Shown here piece by piece: positions 27,427 to 37,475 of a DNA stretch of 64,000 nucleotides (position 1 is its first letter; each line of letters opens with the position of its first letter). The translations under genes and the position numbers were made by a program. Location of the stretch: assembly GCF_000314995.1 (NCBI RefSeq), contig NZ_BAEO01000031.1:1-64000 (forward strand). Reading direction: 5' to 3'. Under the pieces are notes generated by a model. The model was given only the letters and a program-made list of their open reading frames with translations, was not told where the DNA came from and did no database searches. This DNA is from Paraglaciecola arctica BSs20135 (GTDB taxonomy: Bacteria > Pseudomonadota > Gammaproteobacteria > Enterobacterales > Alteromonadaceae).

Positions 27427-28668
27427 CTATTGTTTTAAACCACTAATTAATGATTTTTTATAGGCCAATACTGCTGGAATAAAAGATAACAAAACCGCGG
27501 CAGCGGCCACAATCGAAAAGAATCGTCCTACAGCAACCAAGTTAACAACTGGGCTGATATATAAAGCAAAGTATTGTTCAAGCAATGGCTGGCCAAGCAA
27601 CAACCCAACTGTCACTAGTAAATAACCTGCTAATGCACCAATTAATGTGAGTATTAGTGCCTCAGCGACAATCAGTAAAATAATAATGTGTGCCTTAGCA
27701 CCCAAGGCTCGTAACACTGCTAACTCTCTTTCTCTCTCTTTCATAGACGCCAACAGCATAGTGGTCATACAAATGAGTGCTGTAGCTAAAATCAGCCACG
27801 AAATGATCCTTAAGCTAATTTCCACTACCCCTACAATTTTCCAAAGCTCCCGTAAGGCCAAGGCGGGTAAAATGGCGCTAAGAGGTTCTGGTTTATATTG
27901 ATTAATATCGCGCTGCAGTTTTAAAACCGCAATTTTACTTTTACTCCCTAATAAAAATGCACTGAGCTGGGGTTGATATGTGTTGCCTAAAGGCACTTCC
28001 GATAATAATTCGTTATGAATATGTTGTCTTTGATGCAGAATATCGATGCTTTGTAAGGGGATATACAAAGACTGGTCAGCCGGAGTGCCCGTTGGTTTTA
28101 ATATACCCACTACCTTGAAAGGATGTTCGTCGTGATGAGTAAAACTCACCTTACCAGTGCCATGAGACATTACTAGGGATTGATTTAGGTTATATCCTAA
28201 TTTTCGAGCCACATCGGCGCCTAACACTACTTCATATAGATATTTAAAAGCCTCACCTTGCTTAAAAGAAATCTGTTGTTTATCGCCATACTTAAAATAT
28301 TCGAAATAGTCAGCTGTAGTACCAATCACCGAAAACCCTTGATGGGAATCTCCCATCGACAGCGGCACCGACCAAGCCACTTGGCTATTATTTACAATAT
28401 CTTGGTAACTTTTCCATTGAATGTTATTACTTGGATTACCAATTTTAAACACTGAAAACAATAACAAATTAATCCCACTGGTACGGCTTCCTACAATCAT
28501 ATCAACACCAGATATGGTGCGTTCGAAGTTGTTCTTTACCTCAGCACGCAAATGTTCAACACCTATAAGTACCAGCATACTAATAGCAATTGAAGTACAG
28601 GTAAGTATTGCCATAACCCGCCGCGACCATAAACTTGCTAGCACCAGTTTAAGCAACATGGATCTCAC
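27427..28668 (-). CDS. FtsX-type ABC transporter permease
   Basis: 413-aa membrane protein with an N-terminal helix, a large periplasmic domain (MacB_PCD type, containing DMIVGSRTSGINLLLFSVF), and three C-terminal helices with the FtsX motif (MKERERELAVLRALGAK). This is the topology of MacB/LolC-like export permeases. It overlaps the ATPase gene by 20 bp and is translated after it. Substrate unknown; lipid, lipoprotein or peptide export is possible. Confidence 0.85.
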   Translation of the reverse strand: MRSMLLKLVLASLWSRRVMAILTCTSIAISMLVLIGVEHLRAEVKNNFERTISGVDMIVGSRTSGINLLLFSVFKIGNPSNNIQWKSYQDIVNNSQVAWSVPLSMGDSHQGFSVIGTTADYFEYFKYGDKQQISFKQGEAFKYLYEVVLGADVARKLGYNLNQSLVMSHGTGKVSFTHHDEHPFKVVGILKPTGTPADQSLYIPLQSIDILHQRQHIHNELLSEVPLGNTYQPQLSAFLLGSKSKIAVLKLQRDINQYKPEPLSAILPALALRELWKIVGVVEISLRIISWLILATALICMTTMLLASMKERERELAVLRALGAKAHIIILLIVAEALILTLIGALAGYLLVTVGLLLGQPLLEQYFALYISPVVNLVAVGRFFSIVAAAAVLLSFIPAVLAYKKSLISGLKQ

Positions 28669-29332
28669 TCCCTTGTTGCTGCAACTGAGCTAAACTCAGT
28701 TGTTGATCAAAATGTGACGCTAAAGACAAATCGTGACTAACAAAAATAACGGTAGAGGATTGAGCACAGTCTAAAAGTAACTGAATAAATTGTTCTCTGG
28801 TTTGGGTATCTAAGGCAGATGTAGGCTCATCGGCAATAATTAACTCTGGTGATCCATACAATGCTCTAGCCACTGCAACACGTTGCTGTTGTCCAACACT
28901 TAACTCATTGGCTTTTTGTTTAAGTAGCATGCTACTTAGCTCTAAGCGCTCACATATTGAAGCTAATTCCTCAGAAGAAGGCGCCTGCTTTACACTCCTA
29001 AATCGTTGCGCCAAAAGTATGTTTTGCTCCGCAGATAAATAAGGTAATAAATTAAACTGTTGAAATATGATGCCAATATTATTTGCTCTAAAAGCATCTT
29101 TTTGCCTTTGGCTCAATTTGGCCATGTCTTGTCCTAAGACTTGTATATCACCTGTATAACGATTTTCAATGCCAGAAATTAAATTAAGTAAGGTAGACTT
29201 ACCTTCCCCTGAACGACCATGTAAGAACACCTTTTCTCCGGTCTTAACCTGCCATTTAGGTATACGAAGAGTAAAATCACTTTGTTTTGACCAAGTAAAA
29301 ACTAAGTCTTTTATCGATAAACTATGAAGCAT
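28649..29332 (-). CDS. LolD/MacB-like ABC transporter ATPase
   Basis: 227-aa ATPase from the ATG at 29332. Walker A GRSGEGKST, Q-loop IFQQFNLLPYLS, signature LSVGQQQRVAVARAL, Walker B ELIIADEPTSALD and H-loop VSHD are all present. An upstream TTG could add eight residues with no support. It pairs with the overlapping FtsX permease. Confidence 0.9.
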   Translation of the reverse strand: MLHSLSIKDLVFTWSKQSDFTLRIPKWQVKTGEKVFLHGRSGEGKSTLLNLISGIENRYTGDIQVLGQDMAKLSQRQKDAFRANNIGIIFQQFNLLPYLSAEQNILLAQRFRSVKQAPSSEELASICERLELSSMLLKQKANELSVGQQQRVAVARALYGSPELIIADEPTSALDTQTREQFIQLLLDCAQSSTVIFVSHDLSLASHFDQQLSLAQLQQQGSEIHVA

Positions 29333-29446
29333 AAAAACAACATATCCATTAAACAAAGGTTTAGTTAAGAAAGGTCAGAGTTTTCCAGTATAATTGCCCA
29401 ATAAACTGAGGCAACCCTTTTAGTCGACAATATATAAGCCGAATTC

Positions 29447-30358
29447 ATGAATCAATTATCCAGCATTAATCAAAAAAACACATCCAGTTTTAATAAATTA
29501 CAAAAACGCATCAGGCATAACACAGGTAAAGCCATAGCTGATTTTAATATGATTGAAGATGGCGACAAAGTAATGGTCTGCTTATCTGGCGGTAAAGATA
29601 GCTACACTATGTTGGATGTTCTACTACATATGCAAAAAGTAGCGCCGATTTCTTTTAGTATTATTGCGGTTAACCTAGACCAAAAACAACCAGGTTTTCC
29701 CGAACACGTGTTGCCAGAATACCTAACTAAGCTTGGTGTTGATTTTGAAGTGGTTGAAGAAGACACATATTCAATCGTGATTGATAAAGTACCAGAGGGT
29801 AAAACAACCTGCGCCCTGTGTTCTCGCCTGCGCCGAGGGATTTTATACAACACTGCCACTCGTTTAAACGCAACTAAAATTGCTCTGGGTCACCACAGAG
29901 ATGACATGTTAGAGACACTTTTTTTGAATATGTTTAATGGCGGACAACTTAAATCCATGCCACCTAAACTAGTCAGTGATGATGGCAAACAAATGGTCAT
30001 TCGACCTCTTGCTTATTGTGCTGAACAAGATATCTCAGCCTATTCACAACACCTTGAATTTCCAATCATTCCTTGCAATCTCTGTGGCTCTCAAGAAAAC
30101 CTGCAACGAAAGGTCATTAAGGGCATGTTGCAAGATTGGCAGCAGCGTTTCCCAGGTAGAATAGAATCCATGGCTAAAGCGTTACAAAATGTGGTGCCTT
30201 CGCACTTAGCAGATAACAGCGAGTTTGATTTTGTAAATTTAAAAACTCAATCAATGCCCTTTGTAAATGGGGATATTGGTTTTGACCCTCCTGAATTTAC
30301 CTCTCCCGATCTAATAAAAGCTCATAAAGCAGCTTCACTCGACATAACAAACATTTAG
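29447..30358 (+). CDS. ttcA: tRNA 2-thiocytidine synthetase TtcA
   Basis: 303 aa. It thiolates C32 of certain tRNAs using ATP and a [4Fe-4S] cluster. The PP-loop SGGKDS is at about residues 47-52. Cluster cysteines are in CALC (residues 122-125) and CNLC (about 205-210). [16 protein letters not shown] is the second ATP-binding signature. Length and motifs are as in E. coli TtcA. Confidence 0.96.
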   Translation: MNQLSSINQKNTSSFNKLQKRIRHNTGKAIADFNMIEDGDKVMVCLSGGKDSYTMLDVLLHMQKVAPISFSIIAVNLDQKQPGFPEHVLPEYLTKLGVDFEVVEEDTYSIVIDKVPEGKTTCALCSRLRRGILYNTATRLNATKIALGHHRDDMLETLFLNMFNGGQLKSMPPKLVSDDGKQMVIRPLAYCAEQDISAYSQHLEFPIIPCNLCGSQENLQRKVIKGMLQDWQQRFPGRIESMAKALQNVVPSHLADNSEFDFVNLKTQSMPFVNGDIGFDPPEFTSPDLIKAHKAASLDITNI

Positions 30359-30374
30359 GATTACGAATAAACAT

Positions 30375-31385
30375 ATGAAAATCGGTTTAGCATTAGGCAG
30401 CGGTGCAGCGCGTGGATGGGCACATATTGGGGTGATCCAAGCTCTGGAGGAAATGGGGATCGAGATAGATATAGTCTCGGGGTGCTCTATTGGCTCATAT
30501 GTAGGTGCGGCATACGCTTCTGGAAAATTACCTGAGTTAGCAACATGGGTCGAGAGCCTCACAGAGTGGCAAGTTTACGCTTTGATGGGAGTCGGTTTTC
30601 ACAAAGGTGGCCTAGTGAGTGGACTAAAAGTTTTTAACGCTCTGCAAGAAAACTTTTCATTTGAAACCTTTGAAGAGTTACATAAACCATTTGCGGCAGT
30701 TGCTACTGATTTATACAGTGGCCGTGAAGTTAATTTTGTAAGTGGCTCTGTAGTTCAAGCGGTTAAAGCCTCCTGTGCTATTCCCGGCTTGTTCCCACCA
30801 ATTTTGTTTAATAATAGATGGATGGTTGATGGAGGCGTAGTCAACCCTGTACCCGTTAACATGTGCAGAATGTTAGGTGCAGACATAGTTATTGCGGTCA
30901 ATTTAAGTGCAGACTTTAGACCACAATCAATCGTTAAGAGCCAAATAGACCATGGCAATAATCAAAAGAAAACTTCTGATTTTTTTAAACGTAGCCAGCA
31001 ACAAATACAGCAATGGTTTAAAAAAGGGGGCGAGGCTGAACCAGAGCCAGTAGAACAAGACGTAATTGCTGACGAGGAATTTTTAGGGATACTTGAGCCG
31101 GCCAATAGTGAACAAGAAAAAAACCAAGATTTACCGAATGAAACGCAGATCCAAGTGCCCCCTGCCCCTTCTATTATCAACGCTATGACAGGTTCGTTAG
31201 ACATTTTATCTGCAAGGGTCACCCGCTCCCGCCTTGCTGGTGATCCACCTGATATCCTAGTTGAACCACAGCTTCGTGATTTTGGTATGATGGAATTTTA
31301 TCGAGCATCTGAACTAATCGAACACGGCCGTTCCAGTGTTCACAGAATTGCAGATCAAATTAAGTATCAATTGGGCTCTGAATAA
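30375..31385 (+). CDS. RssA-like patatin phospholipase
   Basis: 336-aa patatin-family hydrolase. Oxyanion hole GSGAARGWAHIG at the start, nucleophile elbow GCSIGSYVG (Ser in GxSxG, about residue 38), and DGGVVNPVP with the catalytic Asp. A non-conserved charged insert (about residues 190-265) precedes a conserved C-terminal ISARV-type region. The family hydrolyses acyl chains of lipids; the physiological substrate is unknown. 16 bp after ttcA. Confidence 0.88.
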   Translation: MKIGLALGSGAARGWAHIGVIQALEEMGIEIDIVSGCSIGSYVGAAYASGKLPELATWVESLTEWQVYALMGVGFHKGGLVSGLKVFNALQENFSFETFEELHKPFAAVATDLYSGREVNFVSGSVVQAVKASCAIPGLFPPILFNNRWMVDGGVVNPVPVNMCRMLGADIVIAVNLSADFRPQSIVKSQIDHGNNQKKTSDFFKRSQQQIQQWFKKGGEAEPEPVEQDVIADEEFLGILEPANSEQEKNQDLPNETQIQVPPAPSIINAMTGSLDILSARVTRSRLAGDPPDILVEPQLRDFGMMEFYRASELIEHGRSSVHRIADQIKYQLGSE

Positions 31386-31467
31386 GCGCAATATCTCAAT
31401 TGTATAATTGACAGAGTCTCGACTGCTCTTTAAGGTATACACCTAAAATAAAACAAGGATTGCAACC

Positions 31468-31998
31468 ATGTCCATACAAATTAGTTTCGAACTCTCTGAC
31501 AGTGACTTAGATCATTTTCGTACAATGATGTTAGCCGCTATGGAAAAAGCCAAAGAATTACCGCCGGCCGAAGTGTTGGAAAAAGCACGCGCCGTCTGTG
31601 CACAAATGGAACAGGCTAATTTGCCTGATTTTGTTAGACACAGAATGGAATCTCTCGAAACCCTTATCTCTGCCTTAGAAGATCCTGAATGGCAAATGCC
31701 TGAAGATGAAAAAAGTGAAATTTTGACATCACTGGCTTATTTTAGTGAGCCAGAAGATTTGGTACCCGATAACATCCCTGGTTTAGGTTATGTGGATGAT
31801 GCCATTATGATCGAATTGGTTATTCAGGAATTATCACAAGATTTATCAGCTTATAGACAATTTTGTAGCTTCAGAACAACTGAAGAAAATCGCAGAGGCT
31901 CTGAAGCTAATATTAATAGAGATACTTGGTTGTCTAGCAAAAGAACTGAACTTCGTTCTAATATGCGCCGCAGTCGCCGTCTATTTTCTAGAAGATAA
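31468..31998 (+). CDS. YkvA/DUF1232 domain protein
   Basis: 176-aa protein. Residues 85-120 hold the DUF1232 signature (LAYFSEPEDLVPDNIPGLGYVDDAIMIELV). The N-terminus is helical and acidic, and the C-terminus is strongly basic (RSNMRRSRRLFSRR). Function unknown. A terminator follows 17 bases after the stop. Confidence 0.85.
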   Translation: MSIQISFELSDSDLDHFRTMMLAAMEKAKELPPAEVLEKARAVCAQMEQANLPDFVRHRMESLETLISALEDPEWQMPEDEKSEILTSLAYFSEPEDLVPDNIPGLGYVDDAIMIELVIQELSQDLSAYRQFCSFRTTEENRRGSEANINRDTWLSSKRTELRSNMRRSRRLFSRR

Positions 31999-32015
31999 AA
32001 CGAATCAATCACTTG

Positions 32016-32044
32016 ATGCAGGGTATATCCCTGCATTTTTTTTC
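32016..32044 (+). terminator. Rho-independent terminator
   Basis: Perfect stem ATGCAGGG / CCCTGCAT with a TATAT loop, followed by eight T. Confidence 0.92.
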
Positions 32045-32077
32045 ACCTATAACCTGAGTTCAAGTTAACTAACTGGT

Positions 32078-32713
32078 TTATTTCTCAACAATAGCCGTTA
32101 TGCGTATCGGTTTATTGGGTAGTTCCAAGCCATGCTGTTGCATCAACCATTTTTGACTCAAGGCTATCTCTCCATTTTTATCAAGTAAGCTTTGTAATTC
32201 GGTCGGAAAATTCACTGCTGTGTCAAAGTGGAATAATAATCCCTTTGGCGAAGGCATCATAAAAGACAAAAATCCGCCCATCTCTTCAAAAAATGCCTGA
32301 TATTGATTAAACAATAATAACAACTCTTCATGACTGTATTGGGTTTTCAAAAAACTCGGTAATGTTTCTAACTGTACTGACATATCACATTGATTCGCCT
32401 GATCATTTAGCTCAATAACTACCTTGGCTTTAGCCATTTTAAGAATTTTATCTGTGGGTACAGTAAAGCGATAATTGTTTTCTACGTTTAATGGAAGCGT
32501 TTGTTTTTGCGTGACTATTTGTGCGCTACTAACATGACACAGCCGTTTCTCTGCAATATGCATAAATCCAAAAGCAAATCTCAATGCAGCAGTACTTGGA
32601 TCATCAAGTTTCTTAACATGGCTGTAAAAACTTGAATATTCTACTTCTAAGGTTTCGGCAACTGCATCTGTACTTAAAATTATATATCCCAAAACAAATA
32701 AAATTATTTTCAA
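32078..32713 (-). CDS. DUF2987 periplasmic protein
   Basis: 211 aa with a signal peptide (residues 1-19, cleavage after AVA). The VEYSSFYSHVKKLDD start of the mature part is typical of DUF2987, found in Alteromonadales and Shewanella. Two Cys (CHV and QCDM) may form a disulfide. Function unknown. It overlaps the Bax-like gene by 4 bp. Confidence 0.75.
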   Translation of the reverse strand: MKIILFVLGYIILSTDAVAETLEVEYSSFYSHVKKLDDPSTAALRFAFGFMHIAEKRLCHVSSAQIVTQKQTLPLNVENNYRFTVPTDKILKMAKAKVVIELNDQANQCDMSVQLETLPSFLKTQYSHEELLLLFNQYQAFFEEMGGFLSFMMPSPKGLLFHFDTAVNFPTELQSLLDKNGEIALSQKWLMQQHGLELPNKPIRITAIVEK

Positions 32714-33537
32714 CTTGCTGTATCCATATATTGTGTATTGACTCGTAACATACTTAACAATTCATCAATGTATTCCTGTCCCCGCTCAGAATAGCTTGAT
32801 AAGCCTGCAGTTAAGGCAATTGCAGTAACAGGCTTGCCTTCCTGTCTGAGGTTTTGTCTAATTATTCGTAAATCTTTATAAGCATAGTGACGATTAATAT
32901 TACGAATATAAGTCATGACAGCATGTGGTAAGTCTTTAAACCTTGCAACTTCATGGACTGCTTCATCAGTACGTTGTTTAGGCACAAAACCACAGCCTTC
33001 TTTAAAACACCAAAGACCAAAAAAATTGTAACCCTTTTGGGCAAACCTTGACGTTCCCCAGCCAGACTCATTCGCTGCCTGAACCAAAACAAGTGCCTCT
33101 GGGATAGTGTCAACTCTTCTTACTAAGGTTTCTAAGGTTTGCTCTACCGACTGCACTTCATCACTTGAAAACTTATATTTTTTTGCTAATTTATCAAATA
33201 CTTTTTGTTGGTGTTTATTAAACCCTTGTTGTTTCATAAACACTTCTTGTAACGCAAATACCATCTCACGTTCTTTTAAAACAATTGCATTTTGCCTTTG
33301 AATTTCAGGTTGTAAATATTCGAAAAAAGCACGCTTTTTCTCAGTAACATCTGAATAATCAGAAAATTTGGGCACCGCTTTTTTGCTGCTTTCTAATGGA
33401 GCGATGTGTAAACCTTCAAGACTAATAATATCTTCAACCTCATCATCTTTGCTGCTAAGCTGCTGAAGAATAACGATTAAAATCACAGTAACAACAACAA
33501 CTATAGTCACAAGCGATGTTTTAATTAATTTAAGCAT
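32710..33537 (-). CDS. Bax-like glucosaminidase-domain protein
   Basis: 275 aa from the ATG at 33537, which overlaps the upstream stop by 8 bp (ATGCTTAA). A single N-terminal helix (TSLVTIVVVVTVILIVIL) anchors a periplasmic glucosaminidase domain with VQAANESGWGTSRFAQKGYNFFGLWCF, where the Glu is the likely catalytic residue. It is like E. coli Bax and probably cleaves or binds peptidoglycan. Confidence 0.85.
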   Translation of the reverse strand: MLKLIKTSLVTIVVVVTVILIVILQQLSSKDDEVEDIISLEGLHIAPLESSKKAVPKFSDYSDVTEKKRAFFEYLQPEIQRQNAIVLKEREMVFALQEVFMKQQGFNKHQQKVFDKLAKKYKFSSDEVQSVEQTLETLVRRVDTIPEALVLVQAANESGWGTSRFAQKGYNFFGLWCFKEGCGFVPKQRTDEAVHEVARFKDLPHAVMTYIRNINRHYAYKDLRIIRQNLRQEGKPVTAIALTAGLSSYSERGQEYIDELLSMLRVNTQYMDTAS

Positions 33538-34297
33538 GAAATACTGTCTCATCTTGTTTAGGTTTATCTTTAACACTACGCACTTTCACACCAAATAGTT
33601 CGCGGTATAAGATACCTTTCATGTTAATAAAAAAGGGAATTATCCAGATATAGGCAAAACCTAACGATAATGCACCTAAAAACAAACAACAGTAATAAAT
33701 CAGATAAAACATTGAAAGTGGCATCCAATACTTGTGAAATACTCTTAAAGACTGGATCACACATTGACTTGGAGCCAGTCTTTTTTCAATCAACAACATG
33801 ATTGAAAATCCTGTTGCAAGATTGGTATAAATTAGCACCGCCATACCTAACAAAACACTGATTTGCGATCCAACAAAAGACCCAACATCTGAAATCGCTA
33901 CTAATAACAACGCCAGTAAAATCACTAACACAGAGCCCATAACGTTTTTTAGAATGGACAAAAACCTTGGTTTTATCCCTACACTATGAGAAATACCTAA
34001 TAAAAACATGGTTGCAATTATCGGGGTAGTCACAATTACGCCTGCTACTTTTAGGCTAATCATCATACTCGGAGGCACAACATTTAAATCAGTAATGCCG
34101 AAGACTGATTGCAACACCCAAGCAAATATAATGGCAATAAAAAATAACAATAACACCCCATGTAAAACGGCTGTTTTAGTGTTCTTTGATAACTCCCAAG
34201 CTTCTTTGACCATCGCCTTAAGATCCAATTGGGTTTCACCACTTAGAGATTTTTCAAGGCTGCCGCCCTGTATTTCAAATTGTTTTTGTTCTTCCAC
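33530..34297 (-). CDS. Multi-pass membrane protein of unknown function
   Basis: 255 aa with a ~40-residue cytoplasmic N-terminus (KAMVKEAWELSKNTK) and about six hydrophobic segments. The layout (amphipathic AWEL start, paired helices, a late FLGALSLGFAYIWIIPF) resembles DUF975/YciC-like integral membrane proteins, but I cannot fix the family. It is translationally coupled to the Bax-like gene. Confidence 0.65.
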   Translation of the reverse strand: MEEQKQFEIQGGSLEKSLSGETQLDLKAMVKEAWELSKNTKTAVLHGVLLLFFIAIIFAWVLQSVFGITDLNVVPPSMMISLKVAGVIVTTPIIATMFLLGISHSVGIKPRFLSILKNVMGSVLVILLALLLVAISDVGSFVGSQISVLLGMAVLIYTNLATGFSIMLLIEKRLAPSQCVIQSLRVFHKYWMPLSMFYLIYYCCLFLGALSLGFAYIWIIPFFINMKGILYRELFGVKVRSVKDKPKQDETVFHA

Positions 34298-34345
34298 TTT
34301 ATTCCTAACTTAACGTTCTCAGTTTTAATACTCAATAACAGCGCA

Positions 34346-34990
34346 CTATACAGGCATAACCAGCTTTATCGCCAACAAAATCAATACAACCCCCATCACC
34401 CTATCAAACCAATATCCTTTTTTACCAATAAATTCCGTGACTTTTTTAGAACTTAAAAACAATGACAATACACAAAACCAGATGCCAGTAGCCACAGCCA
34501 AATACAAACCATATCCAAGTTTGATGATATTAGGTGTTTCGGGAGAAACTGCTACGGCAAATACCGATAAAAAGAACAAGGTTGCTTTAGGATTAAGACC
34601 ATTAGTTAAAAAGCCCACTACAAAGGCTTTTTTATCAGAGATAACTTGAACCGTTTTTTCAATCTCTTCATTATCTAAACTATTAGGTGCGGGACTTTTA
34701 ATGGCTCCCCAACCTAAGTACAGTAAATACGCAGCGGCAACATAACTAAATACTTGATAAAGCACTGGTGTTGTTTTTATAAGAATGCCAAGACCTAATA
34801 ACGAATAGGCAACATGGATTAATATTGCCGTACCAACACCAATACTAGTAATAATGGCAGCTCTGCGACCAAAACTAATGCTGTGTTTTAATACAATGGC
34901 AAAGTCTGGGCCTGGACTAGCGACAGCTAATAAATGAACACTAGCGATGGTTAAAAATTCCACCCAATATTGTTGTACGTACTCAATCAA
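34346..34990 (-). CDS. LysE/RhtB-family amino-acid exporter
   Basis: 214-aa membrane protein with six predicted helices and the LysE motif [47 protein letters not shown] is the second family signature. It exports amino acids or similar metabolites; the substrate is not predictable. It overlaps the sirtuin gene by 8 bp. Confidence 0.88.
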   Translation of the reverse strand: MIEYVQQYWVEFLTIASVHLLAVASPGPDFAIVLKHSISFGRRAAIITSIGVGTAILIHVAYSLLGLGILIKTTPVLYQVFSYVAAAYLLYLGWGAIKSPAPNSLDNEEIEKTVQVISDKKAFVVGFLTNGLNPKATLFFLSVFAVAVSPETPNIIKLGYGLYLAVATGIWFCVLSLFLSSKKVTEFIGKKGYWFDRVMGVVLILLAIKLVMPV

Positions 34991-35729
34991 AATTAAAACC
35001 TTTTAGTAATGTATCGACAAATTTACTCACTATTTCAGTTGCCGGACCATAATGTTTTTCAGCAAACTCATTATACCCTGAACTGGGTTCCATATTGAGT
35101 TCAACCGTATGCGCACCAGATTGATTTGCTAAACTAACAAAACCAGCCGCAGGATAAACTGTGCCAGAAGTCCCGATTGAAATGAATATATCAGCTTGAG
35201 ATAAACATTCTTCAATCTGAGGCATAAATTTGGGCATTTCACCAAACCAGACGATATCGGGTCGTAAACTGTTTGTTGGTTGACAACAATCACACTGGTT
35301 GCTGTGATCTAAATCGCTGTATATAGCGCTACAATGACCTGACCTTAAACACCTAGCGGATAACAAACTTCCGTGCATATGTAACACATTTTTGTTACCC
35401 GATTTTTGATGTAAATTGTCCACATTTTGAGTGACTAAAGTAAAGTTATTTCCCAAGACCCTTTCTAACTTTGCCAAGGCAAGATGGGCTTTATTAGGTT
35501 TTACATCTGGGCTAAGTAACTGACGTCTGCGTTGATTATAGAATCGATAAACTAACTCAGAGTTACGTTCGAACCCATCGGGAGTAGCCACGTCTTCAAT
35601 ACTGTGTTCTTCCCATAAACCATTATTATCTCTAAAGGTTTTTAATCCAGACTCAGCAGAAATACCGGCCCCCGTCAGCACTACTACTTTTAGTTGCTTA
35701 AGCTTATAAGGGGGAAAATTAGCTAACAT
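34983..35729 (-). CDS. cobB: CobB-like NAD-dependent protein deacylase
   Basis: 248-aa class III sirtuin. NAD-binding [15 protein letters not shown], catalytic His in [17 protein letters not shown], and zinc-type Cys (RCLRSGHC and QCDCC). YNQRR provides the Tyr-x-x-Arg pair that favours succinyl/malonyl-lysine removal. C-terminal NMEPSS binds the cofactor. Confidence 0.92.
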   Translation of the reverse strand: MLANFPPYKLKQLKVVVLTGAGISAESGLKTFRDNNGLWEEHSIEDVATPDGFERNSELVYRFYNQRRRQLLSPDVKPNKAHLALAKLERVLGNNFTLVTQNVDNLHQKSGNKNVLHMHGSLLSARCLRSGHCSAIYSDLDHSNQCDCCQPTNSLRPDIVWFGEMPKFMPQIEECLSQADIFISIGTSGTVYPAAGFVSLANQSGAHTVELNMEPSSGYNEFAEKHYGPATEIVSKFVDTLLKGFNFD

Positions 35730-35985
35730 CGGAGGTCGGATAAAATTTGACTGCTAAATTGATTACAAACATATAAGGAATTAAATTCTAACCATTTGTA
35801 GTTATTTGCTCGGGGCATTATGCTAACAAAAATATCTTTTAATCACTTGTTTAATTTATATATACAGGTAAACAAAAGTTTCTCATCAATGTAAATATGG
35901 TTAGTTGTAATTCCCATTAAGCACTCAACTTAAAACAGGTCGTTTACTTCACCATTTATAAACTTATATAACCGAAGAGATCATT

Positions 35986-36807
35986 ATGGATGTTGTACTA
36001 AACAACCTGCCGACTATTTTTGCCCTAATAACAACGGGGATTTTTGCTGGATTGTTAGCAGGTTTATTAGGCGTAGGTGGCGGAATAGTGATAGTGCCAG
36101 TATTGTATTTCCTATTTCAAAACTTTGACGTGTCCGCACAAAGTGCCATGTTGATTGCCACAGCTACTTCGTTGGCAACTATTGTGCCTACGTCAATTAG
36201 CACAATCAGAGCACATCAAAGTATAGGTAACCTTGACTTTAGGCTTCTTAAATCTTGGGGGCCGTATATCTTGGTGGGTGTGGTTCTTGGCAGTCTGTTA
36301 GTCACCCAATATGGTGGCCAATGGCTTAGCGGATTGTTTGCTTTGGTTGCCTGTTTATCGGCACTCAATATGTTATTTCGAGCGGGTAAGGCAGCACTGG
36401 CAGACTCACTACCCGGTAAAGTTGGTCAAGGTGTGATTGCCAGTTGTATTGGTTTTTTTAGCGCTATGGTGGGTATAGGAGGTGGAACTCTTAGCGTACC
36501 TGTACTTACAGCTTATAGTTATCCTGCCCATAAAGCAGTAGGCACTGCCTCTGGAATAGGTCTTATTATCTCTCTGCCAGCAGCAATAACGATGCTGACA
36601 TTCGGTGTCACGCCTAGTGATGCTCCCTTTGGCACTTATGGCTTAGTTAACCTTCTAGGCTTTGTTTGTATTGTGCCACTAACTGTCATTTTTGCACCAA
36701 TGGGCGCTAAGTTAGCCAGAAAAATGGACGCTTTGCTGCTTAAAAAAGTGTTTGCGGTGGTATTACTCATTACCGGATTGCGCATGTTTGCACAGCTATT
36801 TATTTAG
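35986..36807 (+). CDS. TauE/SafE-family membrane transporter
   Basis: 273 aa with about eight membrane helices and the duplicated family motif: AGLLAGLLGVGGGIVIVPVLYF near the N-terminus and FFSAMVGIGGGTLSVPVLT in the second half. The family moves sulfite, sulfoacetate or other organic anions. It stands alone, convergent with the TetR gene. Confidence 0.88.
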   Translation: MDVVLNNLPTIFALITTGIFAGLLAGLLGVGGGIVIVPVLYFLFQNFDVSAQSAMLIATATSLATIVPTSISTIRAHQSIGNLDFRLLKSWGPYILVGVVLGSLLVTQYGGQWLSGLFALVACLSALNMLFRAGKAALADSLPGKVGQGVIASCIGFFSAMVGIGGGTLSVPVLTAYSYPAHKAVGTASGIGLIISLPAAITMLTFGVTPSDAPFGTYGLVNLLGFVCIVPLTVIFAPMGAKLARKMDALLLKKVFAVVLLITGLRMFAQLFI

Positions 36808-36812
36808 CAGAG

Positions 36813-37466
36813 CTAGATGTTTCTCGTTTTAACACCACATCCTTTTAAAACTATAGTGGTGATTGATTCAGCAATAGCTTCGAAACTCTGATCATCCATT
36901 TCTTGCTTATCCATAGCGGCCAGTACCTGAACATTAAAATCTGCATAATGTTGAGTCGCGCCCCAAATTAAAAACAATAGATGGTAGGGGTTGATATCGT
37001 CTATCAAGTCTTGCTTGATCCAATATTCGATGACATCAACCTTGGTTTGCACCCAGACTTTAAAGTCTGTAGACAGATAGTTGTTTAATACTGGCGCCCC
37101 ATGAATTATCTCACTAGCAAAAATGCGTGATGCGTCTGGATCATCACGGGAATACATCACTTTGGAGCGAATATAAGCTGATAAGGCGGTTTGAGGATCA
37201 TCATCGATATTTAATGAATCAAATTTTGAATTCCAAATGCTCACAATATTACTGAGTAACTCTTGGTACAACTCCATCTTGTTAGCAAAATAGTAATGGA
37301 TATTGGCCCGAGGGATATTGGCTCTTTCAGCAATGCGCTTGATTGACGCACCTTTAAAACCAAAGGTAACAAATTCTGTTTTGGCAGCATTGAGAATGAG
37401 GGCTTTATTCTTTTTACGAATATCACCCACCTCTGACTTTTTATTTTCCATGAATTTCTTTGGCAT
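36813..37466 (-). CDS. RutR-like TetR-family regulator
   Basis: 217 aa. HTH at residues 22-65 (ILNAAKTEFVTFGFKGASIKRIAERANIPRANIHYYFANK). The C-terminal domain (ASRIFASEIIHGAPVLNNYL, LFLIWGATQHYADF) is the YcdC/RutR ligand domain, which in E. coli binds uracil. It is the last gene of the alc-allA-glcB operon, 9 bp after glcB, so the ligand is probably a purine/ureide catabolite. An in-frame ATG at codon 6 is an alternative start. Confidence 0.82.
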   Translation of the reverse strand: MPKKFMENKKSEVGDIRKKNKALILNAAKTEFVTFGFKGASIKRIAERANIPRANIHYYFANKMELYQELLSNIVSIWNSKFDSLNIDDDPQTALSAYIRSKVMYSRDDPDASRIFASEIIHGAPVLNNYLSTDFKVWVQTKVDVIEYWIKQDLIDDINPYHLLFLIWGATQHYADFNVQVLAAMDKQEMDDQSFEAIAESITTIVLKGCGVKTRNI

Positions 37467-37475
37467 CGATTTGTA